NCBI GenBank assembly: GCA_030605675.1
Contig: JAUWHV010000072.1
Span: 1-6,550, forward strand
Length of the DNA: 6,550 nucleotides
Reading direction: 5' to 3'
DNA from: Deltaproteobacteria bacterium
GTDB taxonomy: Bacteria > Desulfobacterota > Dissulfuribacteria > Dissulfuribacterales > UBA3076
Within the stretch, counting starts at the first letter, position 1. Every line of letters starts with the position of its first letter. The notes beneath the pieces were generated by a model. That model was not told where the DNA came from, ran no database searches, and was given only the letters and a program-made list of their open reading frames with translations. A program made the position numbers and the translations under genes. Positions 1-6,049 of this stretch are shown here, in pieces.

Positions 1-137
1 AGAATTTGGATAAGCTCTTGAGAGAGGAAACAAATCTTCCTATAATTATTGCTGACGATCCTTTATCTTCCGTGGTTTTAGGTTCCGGTATGGCCCTGGA
101 CAATCTTGATATCTTGAAAGAAGTTATGATCCATTAA
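1..137 (+). CDS. mreB: MreB rod-shape actin homologue, C-terminal fragment
   Basis: The window opens inside a gene whose last 44 codons (from base 3) end at TAA 135-137. The translation contains LDKLLREET, then an ADDP segment and a VLGSGMALDNLD stretch. This is the conserved C-terminal end of MreB, where the family has a GLDKLL...ADDPL...LGTG-type pattern. MreB is the cytoplasmic actin-like ATPase that forms membrane-associated filaments and positions the elongation machinery for side-wall peptidoglycan synthesis. The gene is cut by the window edge, so its ATPase motifs and start cannot be seen. mreC follows 36 bp downstream, which is the usual order. The identification rests on a short tail plus very strong gene context. 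Confidence 0.93.
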   Translation, partial: NLDKLLREETNLPIIIADDPLSSVVLGSGMALDNLDILKEVMIH

Positions 138-173
138 TTCACCCGGCTACATTTTTTCGGTTGCATATCGATT

Positions 174-1028
174 GTGCCATTCCGCACTGGAAATCCAAAA
201 AAACGCATGACGGCATATTTAGTCCTGGCCGTAGTGGTCTTTTTGATCTTTGTAGTAGTGGGCCTGCGCCTTGGTTCACCGGCCGCTGTATCTCCAGTCA
301 AATACTTTTTTGTGGACTTGACTGGCTATTTGCAAAAAGGCCTTTCCGGACCCTCGAGATGGGGGAAAAAATTATGGCAATCATACCTGGCCCTTCAGGA
401 CGTTGAGCTGGAAAACAAGGCCCTTCGTCAAGAGATGATCCAACTTCAAAAAGAAATTGGCCGGTACCGTGAGGCCCTTATTGCCAATGCCCGTTTTAAG
501 AGGTTATTGGGAATAAAAGAGAAAGTCGGCGCCACGGTAATAACGGCCAATGTGGTCGGAGTAGATTTGGCCCCATGGTTGGCCACAATTACTGTGGACC
601 AGGGTCGCAAAGACGGGATAAAGCCGGGAATGGTAGTCATGTCCGGAGCGGGTGTTGTAGGCCAGACAATGGAAACTTCCCTTCATTTCAGCAAGATTTT
701 ATTGTTGTCTGACTATAACAGCGCGGTAGCCGCGCTTATACAGCGAAATCGAGCCAGGGGCATTATAAAAGGCGCGGGGAAGGGACAATGTTACCTGGCC
801 TATGTGGAAAAAGTGGTGGATGTTGAGGTTGGGGATAGAATTATTACATCCGGCACTGACCGGATTTTCCCAAAGGGACTTCTGATAGGAAAGGTCTCTT
901 CTGTAACTGAAAGTTCTATTTCCGATCTTTTCCAGGAGATCACCGTGACGCCGGCTGTTGATCTCAAAAGAGTAGAAGAAGTGGTTGTTCTTGTTACAAA
1001 TCAGCCCTTCGTGGAGTCACGCCATTGA
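174..1028 (+). CDS. mreC: MreC rod-shape-determining protein
   Basis: MreC is a bitopic inner-membrane protein whose periplasmic part assembles into filaments and contacts PBP2 to activate the RodA-PBP2 synthase. The 284-residue product has a basic N-terminus (RTGNPKKR), one membrane segment at about residues 13-34, a coiled-coil-like stretch at about 75-112 (LENKALRQEM onward) and a beta-rich domain from about 118 to 280. The beta domain carries family signatures such as GVVGQ (160-164), RARGIIKG (193-200) and GDRIITSG (220-227). The annotated start is GTG at 174, the first in-frame start after mreB's stop. No convincing Shine-Dalgarno precedes it. An ATG at 207 (residue 12) is the alternative, but it would remove most of the basic N-terminus before the membrane helix. 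The long Pro/Ala-rich tail seen in enterobacterial MreC is absent. The stop overlaps mreD by 4 bp. Confidence 0.95.
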   Translation: MPFRTGNPKKRMTAYLVLAVVVFLIFVVVGLRLGSPAAVSPVKYFFVDLTGYLQKGLSGPSRWGKKLWQSYLALQDVELENKALRQEMIQLQKEIGRYREALIANARFKRLLGIKEKVGATVITANVVGVDLAPWLATITVDQGRKDGIKPGMVVMSGAGVVGQTMETSLHFSKILLLSDYNSAVAALIQRNRARGIIKGAGKGQCYLAYVEKVVDVEVGDRIITSGTDRIFPKGLLIGKVSSVTESSISDLFQEITVTPAVDLKRVEEVVVLVTNQPFVESRH

Positions 1029-1531
1029 AAAGAGCGTTGGTCGTTATTTTTTTTGGGTACGTTCTGCTTTTAATTGAAACGGCCCTGGGCTTCCCGTTTC
1101 AGCTCGGACAAATCCGACTGGACGGTTTGGTGCCGCTTGTAGCCTGGTACGGGCTTCAACACTCTTTACCCTGTGGTATCCTCGCTGTATTGGGGTTAGG
1201 GATCCTCAGTGAGCAGATGTCAGCCATGCCTGAGGGCCTTTATGCTCTGGCATATGCTGGTGAATATTTGATGATCCGGTATATCTTAAACCACATAGTG
1301 TGTACTGCGGCATGGCAACAGATGGTGCTGGTTTCTTTTTTGAGTATTGAGGTCGTGGCGGTCCTTTTGATCGGTAGTGGTGCTGCTGAACTATTGTGGC
1401 CTTGGGGGTTTGCCCAGGCCCTGCTCAACGGTGTTCTTGCCCCTTTCTGGTTTTTTGTCTTTAATAAGGCAAATTCAGCTATTTTCAGTGAGGATCTACG
1501 GCTTGGAGTGAAAAAACACAGTGAAGTTTAA
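1025..1531 (+). CDS. mreD: MreD rod-shape-determining membrane protein
   Basis: MreD is a small polytopic inner-membrane protein that works with MreC in the elongasome. The product is 168 residues, the usual family length, and very hydrophobic, with several predicted membrane segments (about 5-25, 33-62, 68-95, 98-120 and 125-148). MreD sequences diverge strongly, so position between mreC and the PBP2 gene is a large part of the evidence, helped by the typical short N-terminus and the LDGLVPLVAWYGL region. The start is TTG at 1025-1027 in a TTGA overlap with the mreC stop. A GGAG at 1013-1016, 8 nt upstream, supports it. The 3' end overlaps the next gene by 11 bp. A run of eight T lies at 1047-1054, at codons 8-10. 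Confidence 0.92.
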   Translation: MKRALVVIFFGYVLLLIETALGFPFQLGQIRLDGLVPLVAWYGLQHSLPCGILAVLGLGILSEQMSAMPEGLYALAYAGEYLMIRYILNHIVCTAAWQQMVLVSFLSIEVVAVLLIGSGAAELLWPWGFAQALLNGVLAPFWFFVFNKANSAIFSEDLRLGVKKHSEV

Positions 1532-3428
1532 GGTCAAGACAATTTGGCGTGTCAAGCGCTTTGACCGGCTGGATCAGGAGGCAAACAAACGGAGGTGTGA
1601 TGTTGCCATTCTGATCATGTTTCTATGCGTGGTTACATTTTGTGCCCGCCTATGGCATTTACAGATTGTACAGGGAGAGCATTTCAGGGAACAATCCGAG
1701 CGGAATCGAATAAGATCTGTGCGTCTCCAGCCACCCCGGGGCAAAATTCTTGATAGGACAGGCCGTCTCTTGGCTGGGGTAAAACCTTGCTTCAATGTAT
1801 GTCTTGTCAGGGAGGATGTAGGGGACATGGAAGCCCTCCTGGCCAAACTTTCTCCCTTACTGGGGGAGACGGAGGCTGAGATTCGGACCCGTCTCGGTTC
1901 AGAGCACAAAGGACCTAAATATGTACCCATAGTAATTAAGAGAGGGGCTGAATGGGAGACCCTTTCCAGGATTGAGTCCCGGCTCTTTAATTTGCCTGGC
2001 GTGTTTATCGAGGTGACTCCCGCCAGGAAATATCCCTATGGTAGTATTGCCCCACATTTGCTCGGTTATCTCGGAGAAATCAGCCGGGAAGATATTGTAA
2101 AAGAACGTTATAAAGGCGCGCGTTCGGGTGATCTGATAGGGAAATGCGGGATTGAGGAAAGGTATGAAAATGATCTGGCAGGTATAAAGGGCCAACGCAG
2201 GTTAGAAGTGGATGCCGGGGGACGCCTGGTAAGAGTAATAGACGAGAAACCACCTGTTCCCGGGAAAGATCTGTATCTTTCCATTGACTTGGATCTTCAG
2301 CAGGCCTCGGAGGAGGCCATGAAGGGATATGTCGGAGCCCTTGTTGCCCTTGACCCTCAGACCGGGCGGATACTTGCCTTGGTGAGCAGTCCTGCTTTCG
2401 ATCCGGATGCATTTGCCACGGGCATTAACAATGAGGAATGGAAGGCATTGAATGATCCTGTTTCAAGGCCTTTGCAAAACAAGGCCCTTCAGGGCAGATA
2501 TGCTCCTGCTTCGACTTTCAAGATTGTGATGGCTGCAGCGGCTTTGCAAGAGGGAATAGTTACAAAAAATACGTCGTTCAAGTGTACAAGCCAATTCCGT
2601 TTAGGCAGAAGCGTCTTCAGGTGTTGGGATTGGCGTGGACATGGGCAGACCAATTTGTATAAGGCCCTGGTTGAGTCCTGCGATATCTATTTTTATCAGG
2701 TCGGTCTTAAGCTTGGGATTAAAAAAATAGAAAAGTACGCCAAGGCCTTTGGGCTGGGCACAAAGACAGGGATCGATCTTCCCAATGAGAGCAGAGGATT
2801 TATTGCTACGCCGGACTGGAAGCTCGGAAGATATAATGAGCCGTGGCAGGAAGGTGAAACCCTCATCACAGCCATAGGCCAGGGTTTTACTCTTGCAACT
2901 CCTCTGCAGATGGCCTGTCTGATAGCTGCCGTAGCCAATGGCGGCACCTTATATAGCCCGGTTTACCTGGAGAAGATGACAGGACCGGATGGCCACATCG
3001 TCGCATCCTTTGAGAGTGATCCAAAGGATAAATTGCCGATTTCTGAAACAAATCTAAGGATAATCAAGAGGGCCTTGCTGGGGGCGGTAGAGGATAAAAA
3101 GGCTACAGGAAAACAATGCAAATTGCCTGATGTTCATGTGGCGGGCAAGACCGGTACCGCGCAGGTGATAGGACAGGCTAAGCGCCGTCAGGAAAAAAAT
3201 TTGGTTTGGAAACACAGGGATCACGCCTGGTTTGTGGCTTACGCTCCGGCAGAGAGGCCTGAGCTGGCGGTAGCAGTATTGTGCGAGCATGCCGGACATG
3301 GCGGCTCTGTTGCAGCACCTATTGCCCGTAAGGTTTTTGAGACGTGGTTTCAAATTCAATCTCCTCTGCCTGTACTAAGGCCCCACAAAACTGCTTTCAA
3401 TGTAAACAATACAGATGACCATGTTTGA
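1521..3428 (+). CDS. mrdA: Penicillin-binding protein 2 (elongation-specific class B transpeptidase)
   Basis: PBP2 is the monofunctional D,D-transpeptidase that cross-links new glycan strands made by RodA during side-wall growth. The 635-residue protein has a single N-terminal membrane anchor (about 27-48). It then has the class B dimerisation/pedestal region with RGKILDRTGRLLA (73-85) and IEERYE (211-216), and a C-terminal transpeptidase domain. The catalytic motifs are all present: STFK with nucleophile Ser331 and Lys334, SCD at 386-388 (the SxD form usual for PBP2, replacing SxN), and KTG at 543-545. Spacing matches E. coli PBP2, where I recall Ser330 and Lys544. The start is GTG at 1521, inside the mreD end. 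GGAG at 1505-1508 lies 12 nt upstream, which is rather far, so coupling to mreD translation is likely. The gene overlaps rodA by 14 bp. Confidence 0.96.
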   Translation: MKFKVKTIWRVKRFDRLDQEANKRRCDVAILIMFLCVVTFCARLWHLQIVQGEHFREQSERNRIRSVRLQPPRGKILDRTGRLLAGVKPCFNVCLVREDVGDMEALLAKLSPLLGETEAEIRTRLGSEHKGPKYVPIVIKRGAEWETLSRIESRLFNLPGVFIEVTPARKYPYGSIAPHLLGYLGEISREDIVKERYKGARSGDLIGKCGIEERYENDLAGIKGQRRLEVDAGGRLVRVIDEKPPVPGKDLYLSIDLDLQQASEEAMKGYVGALVALDPQTGRILALVSSPAFDPDAFATGINNEEWKALNDPVSRPLQNKALQGRYAPASTFKIVMAAAALQEGIVTKNTSFKCTSQFRLGRSVFRCWDWRGHGQTNLYKALVESCDIYFYQVGLKLGIKKIEKYAKAFGLGTKTGIDLPNESRGFIATPDWKLGRYNEPWQEGETLITAIGQGFTLATPLQMACLIAAVANGGTLYSPVYLEKMTGPDGHIVASFESDPKDKLPISETNLRIIKRALLGAVEDKKATGKQCKLPDVHVAGKTGTAQVIGQAKRRQEKNLVWKHRDHAWFVAYAPAERPELAVAVLCEHAGHGGSVAAPIARKVFETWFQIQSPLPVLRPHKTAFNVNNTDDHV

Positions 3429-4530
3429 TAGGCGATTTCTGGAACATTTTGACTGGTGGCTCTTTTTAGCTGTTCTTCTGCTCATGGCTATAGGTTTTGT
3501 CAACTTGAACAGCGGCAGTGCAGCTACCGGCTATTGCTTTCAATGGAAACAACTTCAGTGGTACATAGCAGGCACCGTTTTGATGTTGGGTCTGGTAGTC
3601 TTTTTTGATTATCGTCTTCTTACGGTCTATTCTGTACATATATACTTGATTATGGTTTTTATGCTTATACTGGTAGTTTTTATAGGTAAGACTGTAGGTG
3701 GATCACAGCGCTGGCTTTCTTTGGGGTTTATGAATATTCAGCCCTCCGAACTGGCCAAAATCGCCACGGTTATTGTCTTGAGTAGTTATTTTTACCATGA
3801 CGACAGACCACAATATAGTCTAACAGATTTATGGCGGCCTTTCCTTTTGATGCTTGTTCCGATATTTCTGATTTACCACCAGCCGGATTTAGGGACAGCG
3901 CTGTTTCTGGTGCTGATTTTTGCTTCTTTAGTATATATGGCTCGTCTCGAGTGGACATCCTTTCTGCTGCTGTTGGGCTCAGTGATTGCCGCTTTTCCTG
4001 TTGTATGGGAGTTTCTAAAGCCCTATCAAAGGAACAGAATTATAAATTTTTTTTCCCCGGAGAAGGATCCACTCGGTGCGGGATATCACATATCACAATC
4101 GAAAATTGCCATTGGTTCAGGACAGATCCTGGGCAAAGGTTACATGAAAGGGAGTCAGGCCCACCTCAATTTTCTGCCTGAGGTCCACACTGATTTTGCC
4201 TTTGCTATCTGGGCTGAGGAATGGGGTTGGGTGGGAGCAGTAATTCTACTGGGGATATTTTTCCTTATGCTATACCGTGGATTTTTGATAGCGTCACAAT
4301 CGAGGGAACGTTTCGGGGCCTTTTTGGCCTTTGGGGTAACGGCCATGCTTTTCTGGCAGGTAGTAATAAATATAGGCATGGTCATGGGACTTATGCCTGT
4401 GGTAGGTATTCCTTTGCCACTTGTCAGCTATGGCGGCTCCTCGGTGTTTACTACGCTTATAGGTGTAGGACTGTTGCTCAATGTAAGATCAAGGCGCTTC
4501 ATGTTTCAGAAAGGGACAAGGACCCGGTGA
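3415..4530 (+). CDS. rodA: RodA, SEDS-family peptidoglycan glycosyltransferase
   Basis: RodA is the multi-pass SEDS polymerase that uses lipid II to extend glycan strands in complex with PBP2. The 371-residue product is strongly hydrophobic, with about ten membrane segments. It carries family landmarks: GGSQRWL (95-101), QPSELAK (109-115), QPDLGTAL (156-163), the large periplasmic loop with PEVHTDFAFA (255-264), and VSYGGSS (337-343). Asp260 in that loop aligns by motif with the essential Asp of characterised RodA proteins (E. coli Asp262). The start ATG at 3415 lies inside the PBP2 gene. A second ATG at 3421 is equally possible. Neither has a clear Shine-Dalgarno, which fits coupling to PBP2 and balanced output of the pair. 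A run of eight T at 4047-4054 encodes the two Phe codons of NFFSPEKDP. This is the last gene of the operon. A convergent gene's stop codon lies only 6 bp beyond. Confidence 0.97.
   Translation: MTMFDRRFLEHFDWWLFLAVLLLMAIGFVNLNSGSAATGYCFQWKQLQWYIAGTVLMLGLVVFFDYRLLTVYSVHIYLIMVFMLILVVFIGKTVGGSQRWLSLGFMNIQPSELAKIATVIVLSSYFYHDDRPQYSLTDLWRPFLLMLVPIFLIYHQPDLGTALFLVLIFASLVYMARLEWTSFLLLLGSVIAAFPVVWEFLKPYQRNRIINFFSPEKDPLGAGYHISQSKIAIGSGQILGKGYMKGSQAHLNFLPEVHTDFAFAIWAEEWGWVGAVILLGIFFLMLYRGFLIASQSRERFGAFLAFGVTAMLFWQVVINIGMVMGLMPVVGIPLPLVSYGGSSVFTTLIGVGLLLNVRSRRFMFQKGTRTR
4107..4123 (+). repeat. Exact 17-bp direct repeat, copy 1 (inside rodA)
   Basis: TGCCATTGGTTCAGGAC occurs here and again at 4556-4572. 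In this copy it encodes AIGSG of the rodA segment KIAIGSGQILG on the + strand. An exact 17-mer recurring by chance in a window this size is improbable (order of one in a thousand on a simple uniform-base estimate), but its function, if any, is unknown. Confidence 0.6.
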
Positions 4531-4536
4531 GAGGTT

Positions 4537-5142
4537 TCAATCAGATCTGTATTCCTGCCATTGGTTCAGGACCTTTCGCACATACCTCCTTGTCTCAGGA
4601 TAAGGCGGAATTCCTTTGTATCTTTCGACTTTTCCCGGCCCTGCGTTATAAGCTGCCAGAGCCAGGACCAAATTGCCCCTGAATCGTTCAATCAACTGCC
4701 TGAGGTACTTGGTGCCGCCCCGGATGTTTGCCTTGGGATCAAAAGGATTTGACACTGCCAAATTTGAGGATGTATCAGGCATCAACTGCATGAGCCCAAT
4801 GGCACCCTTTGAGGAACGGACATCTGGAATCCATCCTGACTCTATTTGTATTATTGCCCTGATCAAGTCAGGATCCAGATCATAGCGTATGGCTGTCTCG
4901 GATATAATTTCCTTAAATTCCGAGTAATTCCTTGGAACATGTGGGGAGATGTGCCTGGATCGGCTTTCCAAACCATAACGCGGATCAGTGGGCACATTAC
5001 TGAAGTGCCATGCACCGCGCTCATCCACGAAGGAATATATACTGCCTGCACTACCCACTCCTGTGTTGCAGAGAACAAGGAATGCACAAGTCACAAACAG
5101 TTGAATTCCTGAGACTGACAATCTAAGGTGTGTTGCTGGCAT
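4537..5142 (-). CDS. Secreted lytic transglycosylase with DUF4124 and SLT domains
   Basis: This is a predicted periplasmic murein lytic transglycosylase, which cleaves the MurNAc-GlcNAc bond to give 1,6-anhydro ends. The 201-residue protein starts with a hydrophobic segment (about 10-25) resembling a signal peptide, with possible cleavage after GSA (30-32). Cys25 is preceded by Leu, so a lipobox is unlikely. Residues about 33-56 (IYSFVDERGAWHFSNVPTD) form a DUF4124-type module. Residues about 73-195 form a family 1 SLT domain, with likely catalytic Glu101 in IESGW, then GLMQLMP (116-122), NIRGGTKYL (139-147) and AAYNAGPGKV (163-172). The gene follows the transaldolase by 6 bp and lacks its own good ribosome binding site, so co-transcription and coupling are likely. 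Lying next to the elongasome genes suits wall remodelling, but the opposite orientation means separate expression. Family assignment is firm; the exact Slt/Mlt name is not. Confidence 0.93.
   Translation of the reverse strand: MPATHLRLSVSGIQLFVTCAFLVLCNTGVGSAGSIYSFVDERGAWHFSNVPTDPRYGLESRSRHISPHVPRNYSEFKEIISETAIRYDLDPDLIRAIIQIESGWIPDVRSSKGAIGLMQLMPDTSSNLAVSNPFDPKANIRGGTKYLRQLIERFRGNLVLALAAYNAGPGKVERYKGIPPYPETRRYVRKVLNQWQEYRSD
4556..4572 (+). repeat. Exact 17-bp direct repeat, copy 2 (inside the lytic transglycosylase gene)
   Basis: This is the second copy of the 17-mer at 4107-4123. It lies 26 bp past the rodA stop, in the 3' end of the oppositely oriented lytic transglycosylase gene, where the complementary strand encodes VLNQWQ (residues 191-196). 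The two copies thus serve unrelated codons on opposite strands, so shared protein ancestry cannot explain the identity. Confidence 0.6.
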
Positions 5143-5148
5143 TAAACA

Positions 5149-5793
5149 TTATTTCGGCACCTTTTCCCAATCAGCTAAAAATTTTTCAAGGCCTATGTCG
5201 GTCAAAGGGTGATGGGCTAGCTGTGCTATTACTTTGTAGGGAATAGTTGCTATGTCGGCACCAATTTTTGCAGCCTCCAATACATGTATGGGATGTCTAA
5301 TGCTTGCTACTATGATTTCTGTGTCAAAGGCGTAATTGTCGAAAATCTGAATTATGTCTTCTACCAGGTTCATGCCTTCATGGGAGATATCATCAAGCCT
5401 TCCTATAAAAGGGCTGACATAGCTTGCTCCGGCCTTTGCTGTCAGTAATGCCTGAAGCGGGGAAAATACTAGGGTTACGTTGGTCCTTATACCCTCAGCT
5501 GCCAGTTTTTTCGTGGCCCTTAAACCATCGGTGGTCATGGGAATTTTGACAATGACATTAGAAGCGATTTCAGCCAGTTTTTCGGCTTCTTTCACCATGC
5601 CGTCAACGTCTGTGCTAATCACCTCAGCACTCACCGGACCATCAACAATACTGCATATTTCTCTGATCCTGTCTTCAAAGGCGCAATTTTCTTTGGCTAT
5701 AAGAGAAGGGTTTGTGGTCACTCCATCTGCTAGTCCCAGATCTGCTGCTTTGCGAATTTCGTCCAAGTTGGCAGTATCAATAAAGAATTTCAT
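5149..5793 (-). CDS. tal: Transaldolase, small (TalC/Fsa-like) class I aldolase
   Basis: Transaldolase moves a dihydroxyacetone unit between sedoheptulose-7-phosphate and glyceraldehyde-3-phosphate in the cytoplasmic non-oxidative pentose phosphate pathway. The 214-residue protein has the compact single-barrel length of the TalC/Fsa subfamily. The Schiff-base lysine is Lys83 in VIVKIPMT. Other landmarks are FFIDTANLDEI at the N-terminus, DGVTTNPSLI (23-32), EGIRTNVTLVFS (100-111), YVSPFIGRLDD (125-135) and ASIRHPIHV (163-171). Glu57 in the SAEV motif is the residue typical of true transaldolases; fructose-6-phosphate aldolases such as E. coli FsaA have Gln there. I therefore prefer transaldolase over Fsa. 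The ATG start has an AAGGAG 9 nt upstream. It is the first gene of a likely two-gene unit with the lytic transglycosylase, a metabolically unrelated partner. Confidence 0.95.
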   Translation of the reverse strand: MKFFIDTANLDEIRKAADLGLADGVTTNPSLIAKENCAFEDRIREICSIVDGPVSAEVISTDVDGMVKEAEKLAEIASNVIVKIPMTTDGLRATKKLAAEGIRTNVTLVFSPLQALLTAKAGASYVSPFIGRLDDISHEGMNLVEDIIQIFDNYAFDTEIIVASIRHPIHVLEAAKIGADIATIPYKVIAQLAHHPLTDIGLEKFLADWEKVPK

Positions 5794-5802
5794 TTTTTAT
5801 AA

Positions 5803-5808
5803 CTCCTT
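5803..5808 (-). promoter_or_regulatory. Ribosome binding site of the transaldolase gene
   Basis: The - strand reads AAGGAG here, 9 nt before the ATG at 5793. It is a strong Shine-Dalgarno and fixes the start. The downstream lytic transglycosylase has nothing comparable. Confidence 0.85.
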
Positions 5809-5824
5809 TTCGTCCCTTTTCTTT

Positions 5825-5852
5825 ATAATAACGAGCCGCTTGCAAAACTCAA
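5825..5852 (-). promoter_or_regulatory. Candidate sigma70-type promoter for the transaldolase/lytic transglycosylase unit
   Basis: On the - strand, TTGAGT (5847-5852, 4 of 6 matches to TTGACA) is followed after 16 nt by TATTAT (5825-5830, 5 of 6 matches to TATAAT). Transcription would begin near 5818, giving a leader of about 25 nt that contains the AAGGAG site. An alternative -10 reading is TATAAA a few bases downstream. This is motif matching only. Confidence 0.45.
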
Positions 5853-5872
5853 GATTTTGTTCGATGGCAAAG

Positions 5873-5966
5873 GATTGGTGATTGGGGAATTTAGGGATTG
5901 AGGAATTGCGAATTGTTGGATTGGATGTATTTTGAAGCATTCAGGGATTACGAATTGGGGAATTGA
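5873..5966 (+). repeat. Left arm: GATTGNN/GAATTGN heptamer cluster
   Basis: This AT-rich stretch contains about ten copies of a degenerate heptamer, GATTGNN or GAATTGN. Copies begin at 5873, 5880, 5887 (GAATTTA), 5896, 5903, 5910 and 5919, then after a gap at 5946 (GATTAC), 5952 and 5960. Steps in the first group are 7 nt, with two steps of 9. Seven is not a multiple of three, so the period does not reflect coding, and the - strand reading through it (5823-6014) looks artefactual. The cluster lies between divergent genes and faces a block of the reverse-complement motif at 6004-6031. I cannot assign it to a named repeat family. Confidence 0.7.
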
Positions 5967-6008
5967 AGAAACTATATTGATTTTAATGTAAGTTCTTAAT
6001 TCTTCAAT
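5962..6008 (+). repeat. Inverted repeat/hairpin joining the two heptamer arms
   Basis: ATTGAAGAA (5962-5970) is the exact reverse complement of TTCTTCAAT (6000-6008). Together they give a 9-bp stem around a 29-nt loop. A competing inner pairing exists: AAGAAACT (5966-5973) with AGTTCTT (5991-5997), with one bulged A. Both stems are AT-rich and neither is followed by a T-run in a terminator layout, so a rho-independent terminator is unlikely. Mutually exclusive folding in a leader RNA is possible but unproven. Confidence 0.5.
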
Positions 6009-6031
6009 CGTCAATTTTCAATTTTCAATTC
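6004..6031 (+). repeat. Right arm: four tandem TCAATNN heptamers
   Basis: Four heptamers follow one another without gaps: TCAATCG (6004-6010), TCAATTT (6011-6017), TCAATTT (6018-6024) and TCAATTC (6025-6031). The last is the exact reverse complement of GAATTGA at 5960-5966 in the left arm, so the two clusters form an inverted arrangement. The block ends 5 nt before the ferredoxin Shine-Dalgarno, so it would be part of the mRNA leader if transcription starts upstream of 6004. Confidence 0.75.
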
Positions 6032-6036
6032 TTATT

Positions 6037-6043
6037 AGGAGGT
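6037..6043 (+). promoter_or_regulatory. Ribosome binding site of the ferredoxin gene
   Basis: AGGAGGT lies 6 nt before the ATG at 6050. It is a near-perfect Shine-Dalgarno, the strongest in the window, and suggests high translation of the 4Fe-4S protein. I found no convincing promoter for this gene between 5860 and 6036. The best pair (TTGCGA at 5906-5911 and TATTTT at 5928-5933, 16-nt spacer) is weak. Confidence 0.9.
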
Positions 6044-6049
6044 TTACAC

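Noticed and set aside
138..173. Possible regulatory element or separate promoter between mreB and mreC
   Set aside because: The gap is only 36 bp, with no recognisable -35/-10 pair, Shine-Dalgarno or hairpin. Read-through from mreB is the simplest view.
2676..2684. SCD instead of SxN in the second transpeptidase motif of PBP2
   Set aside because: The SxD form is normal for elongation-specific PBP2 proteins, so this is not a defect.
4221..4682. 153-codon + strand frame overlapping the end of rodA and the lytic transglycosylase gene
   Set aside because: It lies in a different frame over two clearly real genes, with no recognisable domain. It is a shadow frame.
5149..5793. Annotation as fructose-6-phosphate aldolase
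   Set aside because: The residue in the SAEV motif is Glu57, as in transaldolases, where Fsa enzymes have Gln. The overall sequence also follows the TalC type.
5864..5880. Possible sigma54 promoter (TGGCA followed by TTGG)
   Set aside because: The -12 element lacks the GC dinucleotide and the spacing is not right. The resemblance comes from the repeat arm.
5823..6014. 63-codon - strand open frame across the heptamer region, giving a quasi-repetitive peptide
   Set aside because: The peptide repeats simply mirror the 7-nt DNA repeat. No ribosome binding site or recognisable protein is present, and it would overlap the transaldolase promoter region.
5873..6031. CRISPR-like array
   Set aside because: The units are only 7 nt, degenerate and without unique spacers of regular length. 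No cas genes are in the window.
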